In this document: positions 43,976 through 52,812 of the stretch, piece by piece | Position numbering within the stretch: position 1 is the stretch's first letter | Layout of the letters: every line of letters starts with the position of its first letter | Assembly (NCBI RefSeq): GCF_003602235.1 | Contig: NZ_QZVS01000092.1 | Coordinates: forward strand, 62,001-126,000 | Length of the DNA stretch: 64,000 nucleotides | Reading direction: 5' to 3' | From: Cryobacterium melibiosiphilum | Lineage (GTDB): Bacteria; Actinomycetota; Actinomycetes; Actinomycetales; Microbacteriaceae | Position numbers and translations under genes: made by a program | The notes under the pieces: model-generated | The model's database searches: none | What the model saw: the letters and a program-made list of their open reading frames with translations, nothing else | What the model was told of the DNA's origin: nothing

Positions 43976-45124
43976 CTAGCGCAGCAGCAGGTTGGGCTGC
44001 AGCAGGTACTTGTAGCTGTCGGCGCCGGCCGTTTCGCGCGACGTCTGGCTGGTGATGAGCACCGGGCCGGGCTTGTTCGGGTTCTCGGTCTTCGTGAAGG
44101 AGATACGCACGAACTCGGAGTGCACCGCGCCGAGGCCGTCCAGCAGAAACTGCGGCTTGAGGGACACGACGGTGTCGACACCGGACAGGATCGCGTCGAC
44201 GGATTCCTGTGCCTGCGCCTGTTCGGAGCCGACGGCTTCGAGGGTGAGGCCGTCCTGGGTGAACGTGAAGCGCAGAGCGGCTTCGCGTTCGAGCACGAGC
44301 TGCACGCGACGCGTGGCCTCGATCAGGTCAGCGGTGTTCATGACCGCGTAGTTGTCGACATTCTCGGGGAAAAGTCGGCGAACGGGCGGAAAGTTGCCCT
44401 TGATCAGCAGTGATGTGACGGTCTTCTTGTTCGCCGTGAAGGCGATCAGTTCGCGATCGTCGGTGTTGGTGATCGACACCGAAATGGTTCCACTGTGGCC
44501 GAACGTCTTGCCGACCTCCTGCAGGGTGCGCGCCGGCACGAGCGCGGTGATGGTGCCCTGGGCGGTGTTGCTGCCCGGATCCCAATCGATCTCGCGAACG
44601 GCGACCCGGTAGCGGTCGGTAGCGACCAGGCCGAGGCTGTTTTCGGAGACTTCGAGCTGCACACCGGTGATGACCGGGGTGACGTCGTCGCGGCTGGCCG
44701 CAACGGCGACCTGCGCCACGGCGGCGGCGAATTCTTCGGCCGGTACGAGTCCGGATTCGGCGCTGACCTGCGGAATGCTGGGATATTCCTCAACCGGCAT
44801 GGACAGCAGGGTGAAGTTCGCGGAGCCACAGCTCACCTTGATTCGAGACTCCTGGGTCTCAAAACGCACCGGGGCGTTGGGCATCCGGCTGGCAATCTCG
44901 GCCAGCAGCCGGCCGGAAACCAGCACCTTGCCAGGCTCTTCGATGTCCGCGGCGATTTCGGTCTGGGCGGATACCTCGTAGTCGAACGAGGACAGCACCA
45001 GGCCGTTTTCTGTCGTCTCGATCAGCACTCCGCTCAGGATGGGCAGGGTGGTGCGCTGGGGCAGGAGCTTGACGGCGAAGGATACGGCTTCGCTGAAGAC
45101 ATCCCGGTTGGCCGTAAATTTCAC
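43976..45124 (-). CDS. dnaN: DNA polymerase III sliding clamp (beta)
   Basis: This 382-residue protein has three clamp-fold repeats. Landmarks are LPILSGVLIETTENGLVLSS, MPNAPVRFETQESRIKVSCG and the terminal YLLQPNLLLR, although the end differs from the common MPMRL type. It tethers polymerase to DNA. It begins with GTG at 45124, AGGAG lying 8 bases upstream, as the third gene-starting block of the dnaA region. The dnaA-dnaN gap is the likely origin. Confidence 0.97.
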   Translation of the reverse strand: MKFTANRDVFSEAVSFAVKLLPQRTTLPILSGVLIETTENGLVLSSFDYEVSAQTEIAADIEEPGKVLVSGRLLAEIASRMPNAPVRFETQESRIKVSCGSANFTLLSMPVEEYPSIPQVSAESGLVPAEEFAAAVAQVAVAASRDDVTPVITGVQLEVSENSLGLVATDRYRVAVREIDWDPGSNTAQGTITALVPARTLQEVGKTFGHSGTISVSITNTDDRELIAFTANKKTVTSLLIKGNFPPVRRLFPENVDNYAVMNTADLIEATRRVQLVLEREAALRFTFTQDGLTLEAVGSEQAQAQESVDAILSGVDTVVSLKPQFLLDGLGAVHSEFVRISFTKTENPNKPGPVLITSQTSRETAGADSYKYLLQPNLLLR

Positions 45125-45539
45125 GAAACCACTCCTGTTCGATCGATGCGTGGAGGCTCAACACTAGTCGTCTTGTAATTCGCTCAGGGACGAATCGGGC
45201 CTGAGCGGCCGGGACCGGCCGGCATCCGGTGCGAAAGCACAAAAGGTTGTCGGCCGAAGAGAGAGAGAAGTTAAAGGTTAATCTTCTTAACCGTTGTGGA
45301 AACTGTGGATAACTTTGTCATTCCCGCTGAATCATTGGGAACTACAGGAATGTAAGTTGTGGGCGACCTGTGCGAAGTCGAGGTACAACATCGAATGACA
45401 AGAATTGTCGGCACCGGAGTTTTCACAACCTGTCATTTTCTGTCAACAGGTTGTGCCAGTTAATTCTTGTAGTTTCCACAGGCTTATACACAGGTGTGAA
45501 AACTACGAAAAAGCCCGAAAAATCCTCCAGAGCCCAGGA
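45125..45539. other. oriC candidate, dnaA-dnaN intergenic region
   Basis: This 415-base gap is AT-richer than its surroundings. It holds a perfect DnaA box tgtggataa at 45304-45312, a weaker tandem box (tgtggaaac) at 45295-45303, and a ttatacaca variant at 45484-45492. It also has two inverted repeats: GGTTAA-N5-TTAACC at 45276-45292, and CACAACCTG (45424-45432) with CAGGTTGTG (45447-45455). The promoter of dnaN must also lie here. Few perfect boxes are visible by eye, so the true origin may span dnaA. Confidence 0.65.
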
Positions 45540-46964
45540 TTATTTGAAGCGATGGTCCTGTTTGATGCGGTTGGTGAGCTCGGTGACTTGGTTGTAGATC
45601 GAGCGACGCTCCTTCATGAGCTCACTGATCTTCTTATTGGCGTACATGACGGTGGTGTGGTCCCGGTTACCGAAAAGCTGTCCGATCTTGGGCAGCGACA
45701 GGTTGGTGAGCTCCCGGCAGAGGTACATGGCGATCTGGCGAGCGTTCGCCACGGCCTGGGACCTGCTCGAGCCGTAGAGATCGTCCACGGTGAGCTTGAA
45801 GTAGTCCGCGGTGTTGGTGATGATGTCGACCGGCGCGATGACATTGTCGTCGTCGAGGGTGATCAGGTCCTTGAGCACTGTCTGAACGAGGTCCATGTCG
45901 ACGGGCGTGCGGTTGAGGCTGGCGAAGGCCGTGACGCGGATCAGCGTTCCTTCAAGCTCACGAATGTTCGACGAGACCTTCGAAGCCATGAACTCGAGGA
46001 TGTCATCGGGCACCTGGAGTTTTTCGCTCTGCGCCTTCTTGCGCAGAATGGCGATCCGAGTTTCGAGGTCGGGTGCCTGAACGTCGGTGATCAGGCCCCA
46101 CTCGAAACGGCTGCGCATGCGGTCCTCGAAGCCGGTGAGGTGTTTGGGCGGCAGGTCGCTCGTGATGACGACCTGCTTGTTGTGGTCGTGCAGGGTATTG
46201 AAGGTGTGGAAGAACGCTTCCTGGGTCTCTGCTTTCCCCTGCAAGAACTGGATGTCGTCAATCATCAAGATGTCAATGTTGCGATACCGGGCCTGGAAAG
46301 CCGAACCGCGGTTGTTGGCGATCGAGTTGATGAAATCGTTGGTGAATTCCTCGCTACTGACGTAACGCACGCGAATTCCCGGGTACAGGCTCATCGCGTA
46401 GTGGCCGATGGCGTGCAGCAGGTGGGTCTTGCCCAGTCCGGACGAACCGTAGACGAAGAGCGGGTTGTATGCCTTGGCGGGCGCTTCAGCGACGGCGACC
46501 GCGGCAGCGTGGGCGAACCGGTTGGATTGGCCGATGACGAAGTTGTCAAAGCTGTACTTGTTGTTGAGCCGGGTGTCGTGCGGGCGTTCGGGGGAGGACG
46601 CGGCAGTTTCGAACACGGACTGCGGCGCGGCGACACTCAACACGTCGGGCTGGGCTGGCGGCTGGTGCACCGGGCGCAGCGATTCCTGCTCGAGTTCGGG
46701 GTTGACGACGACATAGAAGGTGGACACGGCCGTCGCGGCGTCAAGCTGGCCCATCGCGGTCAACAGGGGAACGCGCATCCGCTGATTCAGCATGCTCGCC
46801 GTGAACTCGTTCGGTACCTCCAGGTAGAAGGTGCCGGCGGCGATGCCCTTGGGTTCGACGAGGCTGAGGAACCCGTAGAGCATGGGCGTGATCGTGACGT
46901 CCGACTCCAGCGTGGTCAGAACCGACCGCCACGTCTGCATGATGGGCTGTTCGCCGTCTGCCAT
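45540..46964 (-). CDS. dnaA: chromosomal replication initiator DnaA
   Basis: The 474-residue initiator has an N-terminal domain I, a Ser/Pro-rich domain II of about 40 residues, and an AAA+ domain with Walker A GSSGLGKTH and Walker B ILMIDDIQFLQ. A C-terminal DNA-binding helix-turn-helix carries the DnaA signature SLPKIGQLFGNRDHTTVMYA. It unwinds oriC and recruits DciA/DnaB. The ATG at 46964 follows AGGAAA. The gene reads away from rpmH toward dnaN. Confidence 0.97.
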   Translation of the reverse strand: MADGEQPIMQTWRSVLTTLESDVTITPMLYGFLSLVEPKGIAAGTFYLEVPNEFTASMLNQRMRVPLLTAMGQLDAATAVSTFYVVVNPELEQESLRPVHQPPAQPDVLSVAAPQSVFETAASSPERPHDTRLNNKYSFDNFVIGQSNRFAHAAAVAVAEAPAKAYNPLFVYGSSGLGKTHLLHAIGHYAMSLYPGIRVRYVSSEEFTNDFINSIANNRGSAFQARYRNIDILMIDDIQFLQGKAETQEAFFHTFNTLHDHNKQVVITSDLPPKHLTGFEDRMRSRFEWGLITDVQAPDLETRIAILRKKAQSEKLQVPDDILEFMASKVSSNIRELEGTLIRVTAFASLNRTPVDMDLVQTVLKDLITLDDDNVIAPVDIITNTADYFKLTVDDLYGSSRSQAVANARQIAMYLCRELTNLSLPKIGQLFGNRDHTTVMYANKKISELMKERRSIYNQVTELTNRIKQDHRFK

Positions 46965-47341
46965 GGTTTCCTACAATCTCTGTGCGTGAAGCCCGATACG
47001 TGGACTCGTGTGATCTATTCACAAAGTTATCCACCGCCTGTGAGTAAATCGAAGAAAACTCGCAGGTTGCGCGCAAACTGGGGCGTCTGCCTGTGGATAA
47101 CTTTCATTCACGGTAGCCAAATCTGGTCCCGGAGGCGAATTTTCACGGCATATTGGCCCCATTTTTGCCGCGTGTCACTACACGACGGGCAGCGGAGAAC
47201 TGTGCAGAATTGTTCTTTTGGGGCCTCGAGTTTGACCAAAAGGGGTCGAAGCCGTAGTTTTAATCAGTTGACCCTGTCCTCGGGCCAACCAATTCTTTCC
47301 CGGCCGCTGTTTCGGCCAGCGGAGACAACAGTGGAGAAATC
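46965..47341. other. dnaA-rpmH divergent intergenic region with DnaA boxes
   Basis: This 377-base gap contains a perfect DnaA box (tgtggataa, 47092-47100) and a near box (ttatccacc, 47027-47035). It serves divergent promoters for dnaA and rpmH and could be part of a bipartite origin. No further gene is visible. Confidence 0.6.
47232..47260 (+). promoter_or_regulatory. likely rpmH promoter
   Basis: TTGACC at 47232-47237 and TAGTTT at 47255-47260 with 17-base spacing sit 80 bases before the rpmH start. The -35 is close to the housekeeping consensus. Confidence 0.55.
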
Positions 47342-47479
47342 ATGAGCAAGAGAACGTTCCAGCCGAACAACCGTCGTCGCGCCAAGGTGCACGGCTTCCG
47401 TCTGCGCATGCGCACCCGCGCCGGCCGCGCAATCCTCGGTGCCCGCCGTCGCAAGGGTCGCACCGAACTCTCCGCGTAA
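47342..47479 (+). CDS. rpmH: ribosomal protein L34
   Basis: The 45-residue basic protein [18 protein letters not shown]... ends GRTELSA and is the typical length of L34. The ATG at 47342 has GGAGAA just upstream. L34 is a late-assembling 50S subunit protein. It is the first gene of the rpmH-rnpA-yidD-yidC-jag-rsmG-parA-parB line, the standard bacterial origin gene order. Confidence 0.97.
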   Translation: MSKRTFQPNNRRRAKVHGFRLRMRTRAGRAILGARRRKGRTELSA

Positions 47480-47487
47480 GCACTGCG

Positions 47488-47853
47488 GTGCTGGCACAGG
47501 TAAATAGGATCACGCTTGGCAGCGACTACAAATCGGTCGTTCGTCGGGGTGTGCGGGTCGTCGGCCCGCACATCGTGACCTATCTGCGCCGTAGCACCAC
47601 CGCTCCAGGCCCGGATGCGCCGGCTCGTTTTGGTTTTATCGTCGCGAAGAATGTCGGTAATGCCGTGCGGCGCAACCGGGTTCGACGGCGCCTGAAAGCT
47701 GCCAGCTTCGCGCTGCTCGACTCGGTTCCCCCGGGAACCGATATTGTCTTTCGGGCTCTCCCCGCGGCCTATGCCGCGGAGTGGTTCGAACTGACCTCTG
47801 AAGTTCAGCACGGGGTCACAAACGCTGTTACCAAGGGGCATCGCCCGCGATGA
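47488..47853 (+). CDS. rnpA: ribonuclease P protein component
   Basis: The 121-residue basic protein has the RNR motif segment AVRRNRVRRRLKAASF, which binds the RNA subunit, and a LAQVNRITLGSDYKSVVRRG leader. It matures tRNA 5' ends with RNase P RNA. It starts with GTG at 47488, 8 bases after rpmH, and its stop overlaps yidD by 4 bases (ATGA). Confidence 0.96.
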   Translation: MLAQVNRITLGSDYKSVVRRGVRVVGPHIVTYLRRSTTAPGPDAPARFGFIVAKNVGNAVRRNRVRRRLKAASFALLDSVPPGTDIVFRALPAAYAAEWFELTSEVQHGVTNAVTKGHRPR

Positions 47854-48161
47854 ATCCCCTCGTCGGTACCGTGCTACTGCTGCCTCGCAATGTGGGCGTA
47901 CTGCTCCTTCGAGGCTACCGTGCAGTGATCTCCCCGCTTTATGGCGACGTGTGCCGGTATTATCCTTCTTGTTCGGCCTATGCACTCGGGGCCGTTCAGG
48001 AACACGGCCTCGTGGTTGGATCGGCCCTGGCCGCGCGTCGTCTGGCGCGATGCCATCCGTGGGCCGAAGGTGGAATCGATGACGTTCCCCTGAAGCGCAA
48101 ACGTCGCTATGTCGTGACGTCGTTCGGATTTGTCGTCACACAAAGCCACGGAAAGGGCTGA
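47850..48161 (+). CDS. yidD: membrane protein insertion efficiency factor YidD
   Basis: A 103-residue membrane-associated protein with the conserved Cys-rich YYPSCSAYALGAVQEHG and an upstream RGYRAVISPLYGDVC. It supports YidC-dependent insertion. It starts on the rnpA stop codon (ATGA), and yidC follows 8 bases later. Confidence 0.93.
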   Translation: MNPLVGTVLLLPRNVGVLLLRGYRAVISPLYGDVCRYYPSCSAYALGAVQEHGLVVGSALAARRLARCHPWAEGGIDDVPLKRKRRYVVTSFGFVVTQSHGKG

Positions 48162-48169
48162 CCCGAAGT

Positions 48170-49153
48170 ATGGACATCCTAAGTGTGATCCTCTGGCCAC
48201 TGAAGTGGGTCGTTGAGCTCTTGCTCGTCGCATTCCACTGGCTGTTCTCCCAGACGGGTATTGCCGCTTTAGGCTACGACGAAGGCCTGACCTGGGTGCT
48301 CTCGATCGTGGGGCTCGTCATCGTGGTCCGCGCAGCCCTCATCCCCATCTTCGTGCGGCAGATCAAGAGCCAGCGCAAGATGCTCGAGGTCGCGCCGCAA
48401 CTGAAGAAGATCCAGGACAAGTACAAGGGCAAGAAAGACCAGTTTTCTCGTGAGGCCATGTCTCGCGAGACGATGGCAATGTACAAGAAGACGGGCACCA
48501 ACCCGCTGAGCTCGTGCCTTCCCTTGCTGCTGCAGATGCCGATCTTCTTCGCCCTCTTCTCGGTACTCAACGACGCCCAGCGCGCCAAGGCCGGTGTCGG
48601 GCCGCTGAATCAGAGCCTGGCTGAAAGCTTCGGCAACGCGACCCTGTTCGGCAATGCCCCGCTCCACGACACCTTCGCGTCGCAGTGGACTGACTGGATT
48701 GCCGGCAACGACTTCAACCTCGCGGTCATGCTCATCGCCGCCACCATGGTCGTGCTGATGACCGCGTCCCAGTTCATCACGCAGCTGCAGATCGTCTCGA
48801 AGAACATGTCGCCGGAAACCAAGGCGAGCCCCATGTTCAAGCAGCAGCGCATCATGCTCTACCTGCTCCCCCTCGTCTTCGCCTTCTCCGGTGTGGCGTT
48901 CCCGCTCGGCGTCATGTTCTACTGGCTGACCTCCAACATTTGGACGATGATTCAGCAGTTCCTCGTGATCCGCAACATGCCGACGCCCGGCAGTGAGGCC
49001 GCCAAGCTCCGTGAAGAGCGACTCGCCCGCAAGGGCAAGCTCATCGCCACTGACGGGGACGTTATCGTTGTGGAAGAGCCCAAGAAGCCCGTGCAGCGCC
49101 AGCAGCCGGTCAGCAAGAACCGGGCCAAAAAGCAAATCGGCCCGAAGAAGTAG
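48170..49153 (+). CDS. yidC: membrane protein insertase YidC (Oxa1 type)
   Basis: The 327-residue protein has five helices and a charged cytoplasmic tail, without the large periplasmic domain of Gram-negative YidC. Landmarks are VRAALIPIFVRQIKSQRKM and GTNPLSSCLPLLLQMPIFFALF. Its basic C-terminal region, rich in Lys/Arg (VSKNRAKKQIGPKK), can touch ribosomes. It inserts membrane proteins co-translationally. ATG at 48170. Confidence 0.95.
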   Translation: MDILSVILWPLKWVVELLLVAFHWLFSQTGIAALGYDEGLTWVLSIVGLVIVVRAALIPIFVRQIKSQRKMLEVAPQLKKIQDKYKGKKDQFSREAMSRETMAMYKKTGTNPLSSCLPLLLQMPIFFALFSVLNDAQRAKAGVGPLNQSLAESFGNATLFGNAPLHDTFASQWTDWIAGNDFNLAVMLIAATMVVLMTASQFITQLQIVSKNMSPETKASPMFKQQRIMLYLLPLVFAFSGVAFPLGVMFYWLTSNIWTMIQQFLVIRNMPTPGSEAAKLREERLARKGKLIATDGDVIVVEEPKKPVQRQQPVSKNRAKKQIGPKK

Positions 49154-49182
49154 TTCGAGACTCAAGAAGGAAGCGGACTCCT

Positions 49183-49845
49183 GTGACTGAAGTGAGCGAA
49201 AACGACGTGGCCGAGAACTCCGCCCGCGCGGACGGTGTGACGGCCTCCGTCAGCAGCGTGGCAGAGCCGGCGGCAGCGACTACCGGCGTCGCATCCGTCG
49301 TCGCCAAGCCAGGGGCTCCAGCTCTTCCCTTGGTCACCGAAGCGGCGGCTCAGGTTACTCCGAGCGTGGGTGACGACATTCCCACCGTGGACCAGCTGGA
49401 ACAGGAAGGCGATATCGCCGCCGACTACATCGAGGAGTTTCTCGACATCTGCGACCTCGATGGGGACATCGACATTGATGCGCGCAACGGTCGCGCGTAC
49501 CTCTCCGTGAATGCCGCAGAAGGAGCCAATCTGCGGGTCCTGTCCAAGCCGGACACCGTGACAGCTCTGCAGGAACTCACCAGGCTGGCCGTACAGAACA
49601 AGACGGGATCGTTCTCGCGCCTGATTCTGGACATCGGCGGTTCGCGTGAAGCCCGTGAGGCCGAACTGGCAGACCTGGTGGGACGTGCGATTGAACGCAT
49701 CGAAGCCGGTTCCGCCGACGCTGCCCTTCCGCCGATGAGTTCCTACGAGCGTAAACTCGTGCACGACCTCGCTTCGGCCCGCGGCTACTCGTCGGAGTCC
49801 GAGGGCGAAGGCCGCGACCGCCACACCGTCATCTCGGCGCTCTAA
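49183..49845 (+). CDS. jag: Jag/KhpB-type RNA-binding protein
   Basis: The 220-residue protein has an acidic, Ala-rich N-terminal 70 residues, a KH-like region (EFLDICDLDGDIDIDARNGR, LSVNAAEG) and a C-terminal R3H domain (LPPMSSYERKLVHDLASARG, with a final HTVISAL). Jag/KhpB works with KhpA in RNA binding and cell elongation control. It starts with GTG at 49183, 29 bases after yidC. The low-complexity N-terminus replaces the usual Jag_N domain. Confidence 0.9.
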   Translation: MTEVSENDVAENSARADGVTASVSSVAEPAAATTGVASVVAKPGAPALPLVTEAAAQVTPSVGDDIPTVDQLEQEGDIAADYIEEFLDICDLDGDIDIDARNGRAYLSVNAAEGANLRVLSKPDTVTALQELTRLAVQNKTGSFSRLILDIGGSREAREAELADLVGRAIERIEAGSADAALPPMSSYERKLVHDLASARGYSSESEGEGRDRHTVISAL

Positions 49846-49847
49846 TT

Positions 49848-50483
49848 ATGGGTGTTGAGCTCGACCTGGAGACGGAACCTGTCCAGGCGGCGGAACTCTG
49901 CGGTGATCACCTGGACAAAATTCGTGCATTTACCAATGATTTAGCTGATCAGGGCGAAATACTAGGCCTTATTGGACCGCTCGAAATTCCGCGGCTGTGG
50001 AGCCGGCACATCCTCAACTGTGCCGTTGTGGCGCCACTGCTTCGGCCGGGTGTCGTGGGGGATGTCGGGTCCGGCGCCGGCCTGCCGGGTCTGGTCCTCG
50101 CCATCCTGCGACCGGACGTCACGTTTGTTCTGATCGAGCCGATGGAACGACGGGTTGCCTGGCTGAGTGATCAGGTCGCTGCCCTGGGACTACAGAACGT
50201 CACGGTTACCCGAGCGCGAGCCGAAGAGGTGCATCCGGAGTATCCGTTCGATCAGGTCACTGCCCGAGCGGTGAGCGCCTTCCGCACACTGATCCCCCTC
50301 ACTGCTCCCCTGCTGCGCCCGGGTGGTGAACTGGTGCTCATGAAGGGCGCCAAGGCCGAGGACGAGATCGAGGGCGCCGCCAAGGCGATTCGTAAATATC
50401 GCTTGCAGAACGTCGAAGTCATCACCCTCGGTGAGGGTGTGCTTTCCGACGTGACCCGGGTCATCCGAGCTACAGTGGATTAG
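49848..50483 (+). CDS. rsmG: 16S rRNA m7G527 methyltransferase
   Basis: The 211-residue class I methyltransferase has the S-adenosylmethionine loop DVGSGAGLPGLVLAI, the acid LIEPMERRVAWL, and a motif with VTARAVSAFRTLIPLTAPLL. It methylates the G527 position of 16S rRNA, and loss gives low-level streptomycin resistance. It begins two bases after the jag stop (ATG 49848) and lies before parA. Confidence 0.95.
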   Translation: MGVELDLETEPVQAAELCGDHLDKIRAFTNDLADQGEILGLIGPLEIPRLWSRHILNCAVVAPLLRPGVVGDVGSGAGLPGLVLAILRPDVTFVLIEPMERRVAWLSDQVAALGLQNVTVTRARAEEVHPEYPFDQVTARAVSAFRTLIPLTAPLLRPGGELVLMKGAKAEDEIEGAAKAIRKYRLQNVEVITLGEGVLSDVTRVIRATVD

Positions 50484-50538
50484 TGCCGGGTCTCCAAGAA
50501 CCAACCATCCGAACCGTCCATTGAGTGTCCAACGCAAA

Positions 50539-50554
50539 GGTTTCACGTGAAACA
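50539..50554. promoter_or_regulatory. parS site overlapping the parA start codon
   Basis: ggtttcacgtgaaaca has 15 of 16 bases of the consensus tgtttcacgtgaaaca. The GTG start of parA lies inside the palindrome, so ParB binding here could block translation or transcription initiation of parA. Confidence 0.9.
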
Positions 50555-51479
50555 TCCTGGTGAAGACCAGCACCTCAGCGACAAGGCCACGGGATTTGAC
50601 GGAACCACGCCACTTGCCCGCGAGATCGCCGAACTGACCAGGCGACGCCAGGTCATCGCGGCAGACGAGCTGCCCAAACCCGAGTCGACCCGTGTGTTGA
50701 CCATTTCCAACCAAAAAGGTGGAGTGGGCAAGACGACAACGGCCGTCAACTTGGCCGCCGCCCTGGCCCGTCAGGGCGCGAAAGTGCTCGTGATCGACCT
50801 CGATCCCCAGGGCAACGCCTCGACGGCCCTCGGTGTGGAGCACCACGCGGAAATATCCAGTGTCTACGACGTGATCGTGGGTGACGTTCCCTTGGGCGAA
50901 GTCGTGCAGCGCAGTCCCGAGTTTGGCGAACTGTATTGCGTGCCGGCCACCATCCATCTCGCCGGAGCCGAAATTGAACTCGTATCGATGGTTGCGCGTG
51001 AACAGCGCCTGCGTCGAGCCCTCGACCAGCACTTGCGTGAACTGGACGAGCCCTATGACTACGTGTTCATCGACTGTCCCCCATCGCTCGGACTGCTGAC
51101 GATCAACGCCTTCGTTGCCGCAAGCGAAGTACTGATTCCCATCCAGTGCGAGTACTACGCGCTCGAAGGCCTCAGCCAGCTCCTCAAGAACATCCAGTTG
51201 ATTGAGAAACACCTGAACCCCGAGTTGCGTGTTTCGACCATTCTGTTGACCATGTACGACGGGCGTACCAACCTGGCCAACCAGGTTGCCCAAGATGTTC
51301 GGGAACATTTTCCGAATCAGGTTCTCAAATCTCTTATTCCGCGTTCTGTGCGGGTTTCTGAGGCCCCCAGCTACGGACAAAGTGTCGTCAGCTACGACCT
51401 GAACTCCGCAGGATCGCTCTCCTACCTCGAAGCGGCGGCCGAAATCGCCCGCCGCGGCGCTCCCTCAAAAGGAAGATAA
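50547..51479 (+). CDS. parA: chromosome partition ATPase ParA/Soj
   Basis: The 310-residue protein has the deviant Walker A KGGVGKTTTAVNLA (about 53), the Walker A' and switch motifs DLDPQGNAST and FIDCPPSLGLL, and an N-terminal stretch of about 45 variable residues. It forms ATP-dependent gradients that move ParB-parS complexes from the origin. GTG at 50547 lies in the parS palindrome; no other start with a ribosome site is close, so it is kept. The next gene is parB, 5 bases later. Confidence 0.95.
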   Translation: MKHPGEDQHLSDKATGFDGTTPLAREIAELTRRRQVIAADELPKPESTRVLTISNQKGGVGKTTTAVNLAAALARQGAKVLVIDLDPQGNASTALGVEHHAEISSVYDVIVGDVPLGEVVQRSPEFGELYCVPATIHLAGAEIELVSMVAREQRLRRALDQHLRELDEPYDYVFIDCPPSLGLLTINAFVAASEVLIPIQCEYYALEGLSQLLKNIQLIEKHLNPELRVSTILLTMYDGRTNLANQVAQDVREHFPNQVLKSLIPRSVRVSEAPSYGQSVVSYDLNSAGSLSYLEAAAEIARRGAPSKGR

Positions 51480-51484
51480 CGCAC

Positions 51485-52495
51485 ATGGCAAAACGGACTG
51501 GCCTCGGCCGCGGCATTGGTGCCTTGATTCCAGTGCAGGAAGACGCTGAAGCAGCGCGCCCGGTTGACGTTTTCTTTCCGCGTACCGTTCCGGCAAAGAC
51601 GGCGCGGGTATCCGTTCCCGACGGTGTCGCTCACCCGATGAGTAGTGTGAGTTCGGCCCCGGAGGCGGACCTGATCCCCGTTCCCGGGGCCCGGCTGGCT
51701 CATCTGGACCCGAACGATATCGTTCCGAACGCGCAGCAACCACGCACCACGTTTGATGACGCTGATCTCGACGAGCTGGTCCGCAGCATCATCGAGGTCG
51801 GTGTCCTGCAGCCCATCGTGGTCCGTCCGCTGGCGGATCAGCCCGGCAAGTACGAGCTGGTCATGGGTGAACGTCGCTTGCGCGCGACGAAGCAGGCCGG
51901 CCTGTCCACGATTCCGGCCGTTGTCCGGGACACCGCCGACGTGGATATGCTGCGGGACGCGCTGCTGGAGAACCTGCATCGAGCAGAGCTGAATCCGTTG
52001 GAAGAAGCGTCGGCGTATCAGCAGTTGCTTGCCGACTTCGGGATCACGCAGGAACAGCTGGCGGCGAAGATCGGCCGGTCACGACCGCAAATCACGAACA
52101 CGCTTCGGCTCCTCAAGCTGCCGGAGGCCGTGCAGCTTCGGGTTGCCGCCGGTGTGCTGTCTGCCGGACACGCCCGTGCGATTCTTTCGGTGGGGGATCC
52201 GGCCGGGATGCTCAAGCTGTCGGATAAAATCGTGAACGAAGATTTGTCGGTGCGTGCGGCTGAGGCGGCTGCGTCGGCCGGAGTGCGTGCAGTCGAGCCC
52301 GTGGCGAAGCCTGAGCCCGGTCGACGCCAGGGACACCTCGATGAGATCGCGGAACACCTGGGGGATCGGCTGGATACCCGCGTGAGGATCAATCTGGGAG
52401 CCCGAAAAGGGCGCATTACCGTTGATTTCGCGACCATCGGTGACCTGAATCGTATTCTGGGCACGTTAGGCGAGCCCGGCTTCGGAGCCAATTAG
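51485..52495 (+). CDS. parB: chromosome partition protein ParB
   Basis: The 336-residue CTPase has the N-terminal ParB/Srx fold (NAQQPRTTFDDADLDELV), the motifs GERRLRATKQAG and ENLHRAELNPLEEASAY, a helix-turn-helix (GITQEQLAAKIGRSRPQITN), and a C-terminal dimer domain. It spreads from parS as a clamp. The first 75 residues are variable and low in conserved motifs. Directly downstream is the parS array it is expected to bind. Confidence 0.95.
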   Translation: MAKRTGLGRGIGALIPVQEDAEAARPVDVFFPRTVPAKTARVSVPDGVAHPMSSVSSAPEADLIPVPGARLAHLDPNDIVPNAQQPRTTFDDADLDELVRSIIEVGVLQPIVVRPLADQPGKYELVMGERRLRATKQAGLSTIPAVVRDTADVDMLRDALLENLHRAELNPLEEASAYQQLLADFGITQEQLAAKIGRSRPQITNTLRLLKLPEAVQLRVAAGVLSAGHARAILSVGDPAGMLKLSDKIVNEDLSVRAAEAAASAGVRAVEPVAKPEPGRRQGHLDEIAEHLGDRLDTRVRINLGARKGRITVDFATIGDLNRILGTLGEPGFGAN

Positions 52496-52514
52496 CCTCT
52501 GCTTCTCCCACGGT

Positions 52515-52530
52515 TGTTTCACGTGAAACG
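52515..52530. promoter_or_regulatory. parS site 1 of the array
   Basis: tgtttcacgtgaaacg matches the consensus in 15 of 16 positions. Confidence 0.93.
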
Positions 52531-52620
52531 TCAGGGTGATCTCGACAGGCTCGATCGGCGTGGGGTGGCTTGCGCCGGTCGTCTCGCCTTCTCGTTGGTC
52601 GAGCTTGTCGAGACCACGGT

Positions 52621-52636
52621 TGTTTCACGTGAAACG
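52621..52636. promoter_or_regulatory. parS site 2 of the array
   Basis: tgtttcacgtgaaacg, identical to site 1, begins exactly 106 bases later. Confidence 0.93.
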
Positions 52637-52726
52637 TGACGGTGATCTCGACAGGCTCGATCAGCGTGGGGTTGGGTGTGTGGGTCGTCTCGCGTGTCCG
52701 TTGGTCGAGCTTGTCGAGACCACGGT

Positions 52727-52742
52727 TGTTTCACGTGAAACA
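52727..52742. promoter_or_regulatory. parS site 3, perfect
   Basis: tgtttcacgtgaaaca is the full 16-base consensus palindrome. Confidence 0.95.
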
Positions 52743-52796
52743 CAGGCGTGAGCGCGGGTCCGCCTTCCCGTTGGTCGAGCTTGTCGAGACCACCGT

Positions 52797-52812
52797 TGTT
52801 CCGCGTGGAACG
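52797..52812. promoter_or_regulatory. degenerate parS-like site
   Basis: tgttccgcgtggaacg differs from its neighbours at three bases (C for T, G for A, G for A). The changes occur in positions that normally matter, so binding is likely weak. Confidence 0.6.

Noticed and set aside
45405-47345. A 646-codon plus-strand frame opposite dnaA
   Set aside because: Shadow of dnaA, which has all DnaA motifs on the minus strand.
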